Shown here piece after piece: positions 23,835-35,442 of a DNA stretch of 64,000 nt. The stretch spans positions 86,685,975 through 86,749,974 of the forward strand of contig OX465285.1 in the NCBI GenBank assembly GCA_949987705.1, given 5' to 3'. The translations under genes were made by a program, and so were the position numbers. Under the pieces are notes generated by a model that saw nothing but the letters and a program-made list of their open reading frames with translations, had not been told where the DNA came from and did no database searches. The DNA is from Thereva unica (lineage: Eukaryota > Arthropoda > Insecta > Diptera > Therevidae). Position 1 is the first letter of the stretch. Each line of letters begins with the position of its first letter.

Positions 23835-24117
23835 CATCGAATCGAGCCGAAGTTTTGAAAAGCTATTTATTTACTGGATGAAGCCAAATAAATAAGGCTG
23901 CAAATAAATGCGGACAAAAGTAAAATTCTAATTCAGTCAAGGGTGGAAAGAAGAAGAAGAAACCACAACACCACCTGGGAGGAACATAACTTCGAATGGG
24001 TAAACCAATTTAACTACCTGGGGTCCACAGCCAGCGAAGACAACGATGAAACGGTAGACGTACAACGAAGATAATAAACGCCCGCAAACAGAATATACTT
24101 CTCATTACTGCCAGTGA

Positions 24118-25286
24118 GGGGCTGTCCTTAAATTACGTAACGCTAAATTTGATGATATTCGATATCCCCCCTCCCCCCTGTAACGGAACCGTAACGGGAA
24201 GCCAAACCCCCATGAAAAATTACGTAACGCTGCAGTTAACCCCCCCCCCCATTCAAGTTTCTGAATATGACCAAAAGAAAATTACTTTTTTTGCAAATAC
24301 ACGTTGAAAAACAAATAACTTTGTAAAACGGTTTTTCTTAAGTTTTTTATCTGCTTTTATTAAAAATCAATTGAAATATAAATGTGAATATATACATATA
24401 TACATATAAAAATTGCTAACTTAGATTTCATCTTCCCATGGAACAGACATGTGTTTTTCTATACCAATCACAGGCATATTCTTGTCCGTTTTTTTCGCTT
24501 GTATCATTTCCAATTGACTGCTGCCAAAATCGATCAAGTCTTCATCAACCCATTCTAATTCTTCGTTTTGTATCATGACTGCTAAAACCTCACGCGCTCT
24601 TTTAGCAGCAGTGCGTACAGGGGGGCAATTCTGGTTCGGTGCAGTGAAAACGTGAAAACACTTTACACGTTTACACATTTGTTTGCGATTCTTATACCGT
24701 GCAAACCGCTGTCAAAAACTTTGCGCGCTCAAAAATATTTTACACCGTCAAATTTAGAGTGAAGCCGTGAAAAGTTTACACTTTAAATATGTGCCTACTA
24801 GATTTGATAAACTGTCACTTGCTAGTATAAAAATTCAATTCAGCCTTTATTCAGCATTAAGTTTTCACGAAGGCAACGAGAATCGCTTTTTCAGGTTCAG
24901 TGCAGTGATAAAGTGAAAAGGGAGTGTAAAACGTCAAGTGGAAACTTTTTTTTCACGTTTACACTGCACCGAACCAGAATTGACCCCCAGGTCTCAGTTT
25001 TGGAAAGTCGACTTTTTTTTGGTCAACTTTTTTTCCGCAAACAGTTCTTTGATGAAGCATTGATCTTACAATCGAAGACGAATAGGTTGAACATTTGTTA
25101 CAGATTCTTTTCGACAAAATACTTTGTACACTTGGACAATACAAATCATACGGAATTTGTTTTCTCTCAAAACTTGCGTTACATAACACTGATATTGACA
25201 CCCCCATACCCCCTGGTAACGCTTAGTAACGCTGCTCCAGACCCCCACCCCCTCCTCTGAGCGTTACGTAATTTAAGGACAGCCCC
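24118..25286. mobile_element. DNA transposon with 27-bp perfect inverted repeats
   Basis: GGGGCTGTCCTTAAATTACG continues to a 27-bp perfect inverted repeat (24118-24144, 25260-25286). TGA flanks both sides (24115-24117, 25287-25289). Dropping the element and one TGA restores the LINE frame (LLPV + IKSRD). The interior minus strand reads an 85-codon frame ending at 24421 (RTAAKRAREVLAVMIQNEEL and onward). Upstream, beyond the nested element, is another run containing CNKCSTYSSSIVRS. Together these could be a split transposon-encoded protein that I do not recognise. C-runs lie just inside both ends. Confidence 0.85.
24621..24988. mobile_element. Small inverted-repeat element nested in 24118-25286
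   Basis: CAATTCTGGTTCGGTGCAGT(G) at 24626-24646 is perfectly inverted at 24962-24982, with G5/C5 runs just outside. Imperfect similarity continues inward through AAACGTGAAAA. It splits the minus-strand frame of its host element: RTAAKRARE lies on one side and KKVDFPKLRP on the other. It is 368 bp and noncoding. The target duplication is unclear (AG at most). Confidence 0.75.
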
Positions 25287-26028
25287 TGATTAAATCCAGA
25301 GACATCCACAAAAAAACAAAAATAAGAATCTACAAAACCATCATACGTACAGTAGCTACGTATGGGTGTGAAGCATGAAGTATCTCCCAAAAATCCGCGG
25401 ACAAGATGGACATAATTGAGAGGAAGGTTCTCCGAAGGATATACGGCCCAATCAATGAAGACAAAGCATGGAGAATACGCTACAATCACAAATTGTACGA
25501 TTTATACAAAGAGTGTAAATACAATGCCAAGCTGCTGCGTTTACGTTGGTCATGTCTAAAGAATGGATGACTCAAAGATACCAAAAAAAGCCTTGTATCT
25601 ACTACCAGATGGCAAAAGATCAGTTGGCAAACCACGGTCAAGGTGGGAATACAATGTCGAGACCGATGCAGCAAAACTGCTCAATACAAGAAACTGGAGA
25701 CCAGCTGCGGAGCAGAGAGACGTTTGAGGGAAGAAGCTGAAGGAGGCCAAGGCTCGAATTGGGCTGTAGAGCCATCAAAGAAGAAGATTTATTTACTCGA
25801 TGCATAGATGTTTTTCATAAAACATCGAATCTATTCTATTCATTGGTCTTAAAATTGTCAGAGGGCTGACTACAGCTTCATTATGTAATGTTAGAAAAAG
25901 TACTCGATTTTGAGAAAACATCGACGTTTCTAACCCAATGCATCGACAAACATCGATGCAAAATCTTGATGTAGAGGGTCGAAATAAAACATCGAAGAAT
26001 TTTCTAAGTGGACACCCCTAATCTACAC

Positions 26029-26513
26029 TAGTATTTCTTCAGCAGCAGCAGAATTGCGTTATTCAAGTCACCGAGCAGACACTGAACCGACAAAAGGAAC
26101 GAACGAACTAGGTTTATGGGGTAGAGGGTGAGAGAGAACGATGAGGATGGCGCACAATTTTCATTGACATTTTCAGCGGACAGCGGAACGAACATTTTGA
26201 CAGTTATTGCGTTGTTGTTGTTGATAGAGCAAGAGCGCAAAAGAAATTTCAAAGAGAACCATAAAAAGCCAATCGGGTTTGACTAGTTCATTCGAGTTTT
26301 CTCGTAGAAATACTCCTACAACTTTCTATCGGACATCAAAGAGTGTTAACGATAACAGCTAAGTTTTGTCTGTTCGGGGTCCGGTCGTGTAAATCCAGCC
26401 AATGTTTACAATAGTCTTTAACAAGATCAACGATCTCTTTTGAACGATACCTTTTGAAATATACCTAGTGGCCGGGCTTAATTTTCGACTAGTCTTTCAA
26501 TAGCTTCGCAGTG
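26029..26513. other. Nothing recognised
   Basis: No coding motif or repeat terminus beyond the duplication at 26514-26524. Confidence 0.35.
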
Positions 26514-26524
26514 CGATTAATAGT

Positions 26525-27061
26525 CAGGTTAGGTTAGGTAAGATATGGCTGAGCTGTTGGTTTAAGCTCATGCACTTAGACCAAAAGGATAGGTTCATTG
26601 TGATGCCATAGTGATTCTACTTTAAACCTGATTTTAAAGTTTCGTTTCTTCGCTAAACCATCTCGAGGAAGTAATGAATCTTCTAAGTTGCTAAGGTTCA
26701 ACGAATGTGATTAGTCTCCTTTTGCTTAAGGCTAGGCAGTAACAAAGGAGATGCAGTACACTTTCCTCCTCGTCCGGACAGCTTCTGCAAAAATCGTACG
26801 TCTCAAGACATAAGAGGGTCGCATGAATCCCTATCAGCACTTCCACTACAGCTGAGAGGTCTTGTCCACCGAGGCTCAGTAGTGAAGTTGTTCGCCTGAG
26901 ATCATAAGATTGTGTGCTGTTTGCATCTTTTACTTTCCTGGAAGGAGAGTGGCGGTGGCGGTCGTGCCTTTCCTGGCCAGTTCGTTAGCTTTACAATTTC
27001 CCTCTATATTTCGGTGACCGGGCACCCATACGAGGAGGGTCCTGAACTGTTGAGCCATCTT
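26525..27061 (-). mobile_element. Second LOA/I-like LINE copy with telomere-like tail
   Basis: This is the same family as 16307-16713 but extends further 5'. The minus strand reads FRTLLVWVPGHRNIEGNCKA followed by NELARKG (about 26960-27050), the last RNase H block with its catalytic His, then decayed C-terminal sequence. The 3' end is CATATCTTACCTAACCTAAC plus CTG. Perfect 11-bp duplications CGATTAATAGT occur at 26514-26524 and 27062-27072. Confidence 0.85.
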
Positions 27062-27072
27062 CGATTAATAGT

Positions 27073-30000
27073 TAACTTAAAGGGATTTTGTAATGAAGCG
27101 ATTAGCATTTTCCAAACCAAAGAGATGACTAAGAAAATAATTAGTGTGATATTAATTGCGCAAATGTTTGAGAAGATTTCAAAAAAAATCTCAATTCATA
27201 GATACCCTACAAAGACAAGTCGTTGTTCCGTCGCGCGATCCCCATTTTACCAGAAAGTTGGGAAAATTCTAGCTAACAACGATGGGAAAATACTGTGAGT
27301 AACATTTATGGATTTCACACTTTATTTCGAGATCAACGTTCGCTATCACCAAAAAAATGTAGAACAAAATGTAGCACAATCGATAACTTTCTGCCTGAGA
27401 AATAATACATCTCTGTTCCTTGATTAATTATGCCTGTCTCAATAGCATAAACGAAATTGTATAACCTTTTCTACAAAAATCCGAGAAGTTCTACTGTAAA
27501 GGGATAAGTTCCCTTGCAGTAAATGCGAAGATATTTATCTGCCTAACTACTAATGTGCGCTTCTTTCGTCCAATGACATAAGATCGTAAATCGACTCATA
27601 AGAAATTCCTGTAAATACCTTTCCGCTGCATTAAAATGAATACAATCATTATTTAATAGCTGATACTAAATAGTTTTTGCAGCACCACCAACTTTATCGC
27701 ATAAAACGCGCAAAAATCTCAAAAACAAATCGCATTTATCCCATAAAGAGAATGCGCGCACGTGTGATGCACATTGTGCGCAGTCACCCAGCACATTGTA
27801 ATTGAAAAATATATTCTCAATCAAGCTGCAATTATTAAGTTATGTAAACATAAATCTAATGAAAGTTTTAAATTACATCAAATGTAAATTAAATGAGAGA
27901 TTTCCAAACTCAATTTACACAAAAGGCACAGGAATCCCCACCATTGCACTCGATGACACTATTATGAATTGCATTCAAAGTCTCAGTGTCAATAATTGGT
28001 GGCAATCATCTCTCCAGCAACAACAACAACAACAACAAATGTTCTTCGTTCTCAAAGTGAAGTCTTTTGGTTGTAACGCATGCATTCGCTCATCATAAAA
28101 GATGACATTCTGTTGTTGTTAATTGAAGAGTCAGAGCAGCTTCTTGGCCAGGGACCTGGGTGTCTCTTGATTGACCCCATCGTTTAAGTTTTTCACATCA
28201 ATTTATTAAGAATCCTCCGATCTCTGCCTCTGCGCCTCTCTAGAACAGGAGCGCCCCCAAATGATCGTCTTGTGGGTCTTGTGGATATTCGTTACTAGCT
28301 CAGCTCAAGTCTTGAATGAATTGTCGGGAGTTTTTAAGTTCTCTAGCGGCGCGGTATGGTCCCTCCGCCCTCGCCTGTACCGCGGTATGGTCCCTCCGCC
28401 CTCGCCTGTACCGCACTCACATGTACGTACATATAATGTGCTTATCCAATTACTGTAATTCGTGCCAGAACGAGGGCTTATCAAGTTATTACTAAGTACA
28501 TAAAATGCTTTGTCTGTCAGTGTATCCTCTAGACATGGCTTTCTTATGATTCTATTGTTTTTACATAAATATTAGCACGTTCAGCAATCTGGACTGATTA
28601 TCGCGCTCCGCGTTAGATCATCACAAATGACGCTTGCTATTTGCACCGCGCGCCTTTTGTGGCCGCGTCGTCGCATTGAAAGTCTCATTTGTATGCGCAG
28701 AAGATTTGTTTACTACGAGTCATAGTATCAGCCACATACATAGAACAAGCCTCGTGCAATCTATCTTCTATGGTTTGCTTTTTCTATTTGCCTTGTTTTT
28801 TTGGGATTTACTACGATTTGCCGTTTTTGCAAGATTCTTGATTAATCAAGCATTAAATGTCATCGCTTTCATCCTATTGCAGAAAGTAATTTATTTCCAA
28901 TTCTGCAGCTAGAAATTAAGTGGCTGCGAGCTTAAAGATGATGGCTGGTTGCTTGACGGCGTTTCTTCTCAAGGAAATTTTCATTAAATTCCTCTTTTAT
29001 TACATTTTTTTATATAAATAGCCTTGACTTTGGTGGTATTTTTGGCCAGGCTAGTTGAATTCCGTCTTAACACAATTATTTGTATTTAGCACTCCTTATT
29101 TTTTTCGGGTAACTAGTCAATATTGACAATAAAAGCGGCGCTTGAATCTAATGATATTAGAAAATAGTTATCAATACTAAGAAACATGACATTTGATATC
29201 TATGCTGCAAAATCAACAAACTTTCCGCCAGTGGAACTTTTAATCTTTTTGTTGACGAATTTTGTTTAATTGTTTAGTTACTAAAAATTCTTTGTTAATG
29301 GATTTTTGGTTAAACGACAGTTAAAGTAAGAAGGGATCCATTAAAAGAAACTCCTGAAACGAACAATGCCGCGCGTATGATGACACTCACCCTTGCAGTG
29401 GAGTAGTAGTAATATTAAGATTTCTTCCCCTGTTTATGTGAAAGAGCCGCCGATTCTCTTCGGAAGGGATTCCAGAAAATTTGAGAATTTTGGGGTGGAT
29501 ATGTGAGTATAATAATAACTGCTTAGGTGTCGAAAGCTTCATATTTTTAGCGTGAGTGTCGTTTTAACAATACCGTCTCCCAAATGAGTATTAATAGCGT
29601 TCAATGCTGCTTAGCCTCTGTAATCGAACCAGAACCAGTCTATTGAGTATGAAATATGAAACAATACAACAAACACTAAAACTTTGTATGAGTTAAAGTA
29701 AAGCTTAATTTCTCGGCTTCATCGAACTCAGTTCGATAATGTTCAGTTCGTGCTTGAAATTATTGTTGCTTTTTCGCCAGAAGTAAGAAATGCAAAAGCC
29801 ACTATTCCAGTTGATTATTCTCTTTTGAGCGAGCTTTTACGTTCAATTTCAATTCCAGACTAGTTGGGCGAACTGAGGTTTTTTTATCCTTAGTTGAATA
29901 TGCGGAAATTGTAGCGAACTGAACTGAGGTAAGAAGTTCAGTTCGCCAATTTGCTCGAATTTGCGCAGTTCAACCGGTGAAACCACAGTATTTCTTTGAA

Positions 30001-30380
30001 GCTTTCAAAAAGCTTTCCGAATACATAAGGCAGATATCGTCCCATTTAATTTGAAATAAGGTTTGTCTACTGGGGCCATTATGAAAAACTGATCATGTAT
30101 ACCTCAGTTCAGTATCGCTGGTTTTTTGAGCAGTGTTCGTGAGGAAACTCTTTCGGCATGCGCCCTCTTTTGCAATATGGGGTCCTCATGGGGAACCTAC
30201 GGGAGAATCTCTTTTTAGGAGCGCCCCTTTTTTCCTAGTCGGGTGGGGTTAGCTTTATATTTAGTTTTCAGGTGAAAAGCTTTGATTTCCTTCGTTGTCA
30301 GCGACGGAGATAGACAGCACCAACGTTTTGGGGTTTCAGGTGTACATGAAATATTTAGGGTGTGGATTTCCCCACCTAAA
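27073..30380. other. Long stretch without recognised genes
   Basis: Holds a (CAA)n microsatellite near 28016-28039, the 31-bp duplication at 28351-28412, and a GTTCAGTTCG/CGAACTGA-rich patch near 29720-29960. Open frames such as 27802-28098 (a Gln run from CAA repeats) and 28634-28912 (hydrophobic) lack any homology I can name. Confidence 0.4.
28351..28412. repeat. Perfect tandem duplication of a GC-rich 31-mer
   Basis: A unit beginning GCGGTATGGTCCCTCCGCCC occurs twice without a mismatch (28351-28381, 28382-28412), in a neighbourhood of far lower GC. No function is evident. Confidence 0.9.
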
Positions 30381-30386
30381 GCGAAA

Positions 30387-31729
30387 CTTTCGATCGTCGG
30401 TAAAGTATTTACGAAAATAATACAATCGAGGCTACAGAAACATCGAGAGCAAACGAGCCGGGAGGAACAAGCGGGATTTAGACCATATCGAGGATGCATT
30501 GATCAAATATTCGCCCTCCGTCAGTTAATGGAAGAAAGAATTCGTTGCGGCAAACGAATTGTCGTCGTTTTCATCGATTTCAAATCCGCTTTCGATTGCA
30601 TCGATTGGAACAGCTTGTGGAGAGTCTTGGTAACCGAACACGTGCCATTGAGAATCATCCAACTTCTCCAAGCGTCGTACGATGGCTCAACCAGCAGCGT
30701 TCGTATTCGAAACGACTTATCCGAGGAGTTCCCGATTCAGACGGGTGTCCGACAGGGAGACGTCGCTTCGCCACTTCTCTTCAACGTTGTGATCGACGCG
30801 ATTATGCGTGAAGCATTCGATGGGCGACGCGGAGTTCAATACGACGACAACAACTTCGTAACAGACTTAATGTTCGCCGACGATAGCGCTGTTTTCGCCG
30901 ACACGGATGCCGAAGCAACGGACATCTTATACGATATTTCCCGCATCGCCCAATCATACGGGTTAAAAATCAATGCGGAAAAGACCAAAGTGCTCACAAC
31001 GGATAGATCAAGAGCCAGTGTTCACCTCGATGGAACCCAAATCGAACAGGTTCCAAGGTTCAAATATTTGGGATCATTGGTTGAGGAAACGAAAGTAGCA
31101 TCGACGGCCGACGTTCACAGCCGTATCGGCCAGGCAACAGCAACATTCGCCTCGCTCAAGTGGTGCATATGGAAACGAGCAAATATCTCCATCAAAACAA
31201 AACTACGTCTTTACCGAACGTTGATTCTTCCGATTCTCCTTTATGGATCTGAAACGTGGACACTGCTCAAACCGGACGTTAAGAAGCTCGAGGTCTTCCA
31301 AATGCGATGTTTGAGGCAGATCCTCCGTGTCTCACTCCGTGATCGCCTTCGAAACGAGGTTGTCAGACAAAGATGCGATCAGCAAACACTGATCGAAGAA
31401 GAAATGCAAAAACGTCGACTACGGTGGTTTGGACATGTTTGCCGAATGGATGATAACCGCTTGCCACGTAAACTTCTCTGGCGAGACCGTCCTGCAGACT
31501 GGAGAATACAGCGATCGGCACCGAAGAAAACCTGGTTGAAGAATATCGAGGGTGACTTAAAGAATCAACGATTATCAGTTACCGAGGCTCGAGACACCGC
31601 CAAAAACCGAGAAGAATGGAGGCGAATCGTGAATAGAGTTCGGGACCCAGCGGCACCGACAGCAGCGTATCCGTTGCGGGGACGTCCCGCTCGGACCGCC
31701 AGCTAACGGATCAAAGAAGAAGAAAGAAG
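30387..31729 (+). mobile_element. RTE-like LINE, 5'-truncated, reverse-transcriptase frame open
   Basis: One uninterrupted frame of about 438 codons runs from LSIVGKVF at 30387 to a stop at 31704-31706. Blocks in order are QAGFRPYRGCIDQIFALRQL, VVVFIDFKSAFDCIDW (catalytic Asp), IQTGVRQGDVASPLLFN, DLMFADDSAVF (FADD catalytic box), GLKINAEKTKVL and FKYLGSLVEE. These are followed by LYGSETWTLLK and RRLRWFGHVCRMD. The endonuclease and N terminus are missing. The 3' end is CCGCCAGCTAACGG then ATCAAAGAAGAAGAAAG. Flanks AAAGCGAAA (30378-30386, 31730-31738) are the 9-bp target duplication. The intact frame implies a recent insertion. The frame is higher in GC than the surroundings. Confidence 0.92.
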
Positions 31730-31738
31730 AAAGCGAAA

Positions 31739-32381
31739 GTGCGTATGCATTTTTTCTCCCATCTCCGCACGCGCCGCCGCAACTGCTACCCATCACATGT
31801 CAAAATTGCCCATCGTTGGTTGTTAGGGGACTTTGTGTGTCCGAAAATGGGTGAAAAAGGTCTGACGAACTTCCATTTTCAATAAGACGATGCACGATGA
31901 AGTTCTTGTAGCGACGTTGCGTGGTGATTTGGAGTTACAATTGCCGAACTCATAGCTAACATACGAGCTGAAATAGCTGCTTTAAAGGTCGAATTGCTGG
32001 CCAATGAGGTGGTCGTTTAATCATTTATATTCAAAAACTAATTTGAAATAAATTGTAGAGAATATCCTAAATAAAACTTGTTCATTTGTCAAAATCGGCT
32101 TAAAAATGCTAGAGTTATTCAATGTTCAAGGTCTAGAACTAGATCTACTATGTTTGAACGAAAAGCTATAAAACAAGAGAAGTATACAAACAGAGGCTAG
32201 TCATTTATTACGCTCGGTGACGTTACCAACTACGTAATTGCAGCCACGCACGAAATGTACAAAAAATTGACACAACAACGAACTCCCCTCTCTTAACATA
32301 AAGCAAACCAAGCAAATTGTACCTTTTTTGTGAAATTTGGATGTTTGCCATTTTAAGTTGCAATGTTTTTATAAGGGCTCG
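31739..32381. other. Nothing recognised
   Basis: AT-rich DNA with only short frames. Confidence 0.35.
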
Positions 32382-32708
32382 TCCATAAATCGTCCATTTT
32401 TGAGATTTTTTGATCCCTCCTACCCCCTTGGTGAAATGTCGTGAACTTTGGCTTGACCCCCTCCCCCTCCCCCTAATCTCACGTGAATCTCACGTTACGG
32501 GCATAACCACAAACTTTAACTATAGATAAGTGAAAATTCGAACTCCTACTTGTATTACGTTAAAATTCGGTGAGGGACCTTCCTCTAGTTCTATATTCTA
32601 ATGGCCTCTTCGCGGGTCAGTGTTTGGCTCGTACGCCACTCATATTCGACTACCCCCCCCACACCCCCCCCCCCCCTAAACGCCTCACGGAATTAATGGA
32701 CCACCCCT
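32382..32708. repeat. Degenerate inverted-repeat element with C-runs
   Basis: GGGCTCGTCCATAAATCGTC at the left faces inverted TAGGGGTGGTCCATTAAT at the right, and long C-runs occur near both ends (32440-32475, 32654-32677). The layout matches the 24118-25286 element (GGGGCTGTCC ends with C-runs inside), so it may be an older relative. Borders are approximate. Confidence 0.5.
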
Positions 32709-35440
32709 AAAATGAAATAAAAAATGATGAGAAATCCCATTGTGCACTGAATACAAAAAAAGCTGCGCAACTCCCCAACCTTCTTGGCACAGGTTTGTCC
32801 TTTTTGGAAGGTGTGGAAGCTACATCCGTGGTAAGTCCAGCGATCTTAGACAGGGACGCAGAAAGCTCTTGAGAGCTCTTTATTTCTTCTTCACTTATTT
32901 ACCGTTTTTCATTTTATTTTTAATTTGGTCCATTGAGGTCCCACCAGTATGGGAGGAAGGCTTCATACCAGTTACGATCAGTACCTCGCTTGGTCTGCTG
33001 CCATCCCAATGTTAATTATTTATGAGAAAAAACCAAGGAATCAGTCACCTTTTCTTCTACCAGTCTATCATGCCGTTCAGATCATGGTGCAATGTCTAGT
33101 AGTGAGTTAGTTTGAACGGCAAAAGAAAATATACAGTTTACAAGTCTATATTCGATCACAGAGGCTGAAAGATCGACGATTGGCCGATTTTTTTTTCGAC
33201 CGATAACAGAAGTCAACAAGCATTGAACATTGTTACAGTGTTGCCAACTAGAGTTTATGAAGTGATTTAATTAAGAAAAATATGGATTTTTAAATGTCTT
33301 CTCTTCCATACCAACATATTCTTTTGATCATATAACGATAATGATTCGCAAAGAATTCTGTGCCTCGCCATGTTGTTATCAGACAATTTTTCAATTGCTC
33401 GTACTTATATACATATGTACAAACATTAAAGTCTTAACGAACTGATAACAGTATCAGTCGATTGTAAAATCAATCGTTTACGAGCCGGTTTAGACGAGGC
33501 GCGTTGGCGCATGTGCCTCAAGAACTTTGTGGATAAAGGGAGAAGTGGGGTGGTACTTAACATCATCAAAGCTTAGTTAGTTGTTGTTTAGTGTTTGTTT
33601 ACATCAATGTACATCTATATAAACCATAAAAAATCTGCAATTAGATTAGCGCTGTTTTTTAAATGTTGTCTTATAAATTCGTGTCTTTCCCAAATTTGTA
33701 ACCTAAGATCTTCAAATTATGTTCAAATAAGTCAATGAAAATCGCTTGGAGCACAAAATATTTACCTTAAACTGCGCATTCTCCCAAAAGAATAATTCAT
33801 TGTTGTCTACCAGACAGAAACTAATTTGAAATTCCAACAAGATAAGAAAGAAATAATGTCAATTCAGTAAAACTCGACTTGCCTGGAAGAATTCAGTTCC
33901 AATTCATCTCAATTTTAAAAATAAAACCACAACAGGAAGCACAGAAAGTAAACTGTTTCTCGATTTTATTATATGAAATGAAAATCCACACACGGTGTTA
34001 TTTTTCACGTTCAATTTATTGCTGTGACATAATTTTTGGCATAATTTTCTTGGTAGTAAACACACACCTTGTGTCACCCACTCTTTAGCATAAAGTAGTT
34101 CCTCGACTGTACGCAATCGCCCATGCCTAAAAAGCAAAGATTGTTAATGAAATTTTCTGAATAAAGCTTCAAAAATGACCTTGACAGAGGTTAAGTAGTG
34201 AGCGTAGAGTTATGAGTCACTTACGCAGGCGCAGAATATATTTAGGTATCAGACGATAGTTTATAGTATGGTGTGGCGGTCATTTAACTGCGATATTGTT
34301 TTGATGTAGGAACTACGTCTTTCTATAATATTAAAGCGATATTTTTTATTTTTGTTATTGTGAAAAGAATTTTATCTAACGAAGCTTTATCTGGAAAGAT
34401 TCTATTTAGGGTTGACTGATATCAGCCGAAAAATTTTAAAACCCTCCCATATCATATTCCAGATACAGTCTACATGTGATAAGAGGTGTATAGCTAACTC
34501 CCCTTTGTGCTTTCAGATACTTGTGATGACACGGCATAAATATTTCTTTTCTTCATTCTTTTATTCTGTAAACATTTCTCTGTAAAACACTCATAGCTTC
34601 TGCCTTTATATTTTTTTCTAAATGCACTTCGTACCGTGTTGTACCAGCGAACTACATACTTGAATTTGGATCGTAGTAATTCACCGCGCATGATCATAGC
34701 ACTTATAACTTAAATATCAAGTTTTCTTGTCTCTATGTTTTTTTTTTCGTTCAGGTATAAGAAAAGATTAGTGATTAAATGTTATTACAAATAAAAAATG
34801 AAAGTTTCATATCATAGATGTAGAAAGTGATAAAACTAAGCCAAGACAGTGACTGAGCTATTTTTAGTGTTGTTAATGGGTAACAAATAAAAAACAAAAA
34901 ATATATACATATTTCTTTTCTTGCTGTGTAGAAATAGTACACGGAATTCGGAATTTAGTGAATGAGAACTAAGTTGTGAGAAAGAGAGTTTGTTGACTTC
35001 TAAAAATACATAATTTTTAAATAAAATACATACATATGTATGTATAAATACTTGTCTGCATTTTAGCAACAATGATGCAAAAAAATTTCGTTACACTCTT
35101 TTTAACATTGATCGGACTAAAATTGTATAATTTGTTAAAAATGCCCCTGAATATTAAAATTAATTATTCGATGATGCTTTCTTAATAAAAAATTTAAATT
35201 ATTTTTTGTGTTATAAAATTAAGTATGGCTTCCGTGTGAATAGGTGTAGTTTTTTGTTATTTCTTCATGTTTTTATAAATATAGTTTTTTTCGTTAATTT
35301 TAAAAACAAATAAAAGTAAAACTGAAGCTGAGATCAGTAATTTTAGTTACTGAATAAAGATGTAGAGATGCATCATCAGTTTAAATACTTCCACGTTTTT
35401 GGACTAATATTGAACCAGTAGTATTTCAACGTAAAGCATG
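32709..35440. other. Long stretch without recognised genes
   Basis: AT-rich. CATACATATGTATG-type words near 35025-35045 are of a kind common in fly genomes. No convincing exon or repeat boundary was found. Confidence 0.4.
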
Positions 35441-35442
35441 TA

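Larger units (their letters stand above)
23881..25786 (+). mobile_element. 5'-truncated RTE-like LINE carrying a DNA transposon
   Basis: Plus-strand pieces are LQINADKSKILIQSR and FNYLGSTASEDND (23900-24050), then after the insertion IRIYKTIIRTVATYGCEA and KMDIIERKVLRRIYGPI (25320-25450). The 3' end is GGGCTGTAGAGCC (a hairpin) followed by ATCAAAGAAGAAG. The flanks ATTTATTTACTGGATG (23865-23880) and ATTTATTTACTCGATG (25787-25802) are a 16-bp duplication with one mismatch. Stops at 24076 and 25378 show it is dead. Confidence 0.8.
22301..26020. mobile_element. Outer MITE-like element swollen by nested insertions
   Basis: Identical 8-bp flanks ATCTACAC lie at 22293-22300 and 26021-26028. The right end is GTGGACACCCCTA, a hAT-type terminus when inverted (TAGGGGTGTCCAC). 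The left end TGTTGATACAC is diverged. Removing the insertions leaves about 0.3 kb that is rich in CATCGA/TCGATG words. Inside it lie the hAT element 22359-23834 and the LINE 23881-25786 with its own passengers. Borders rest on the duplication and the right end, so confidence is moderate. Confidence 0.55.

Noticed and set aside
24237..24252. C-run as a G-quadruplex regulatory site
   Set aside because: It is part of the inner end of a transposon, and similar runs occur at 32654-32677 in a related element.
27802..28098. Gln-rich 98-codon frame as a gene
   Set aside because: The Gln run is a CAA microsatellite. No other protein-like feature or splice partner.
28634..28912. Hydrophobic 92-codon frame as a membrane protein gene
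   Set aside because: The hydrophobicity comes from T-rich DNA. No homology or gene context.
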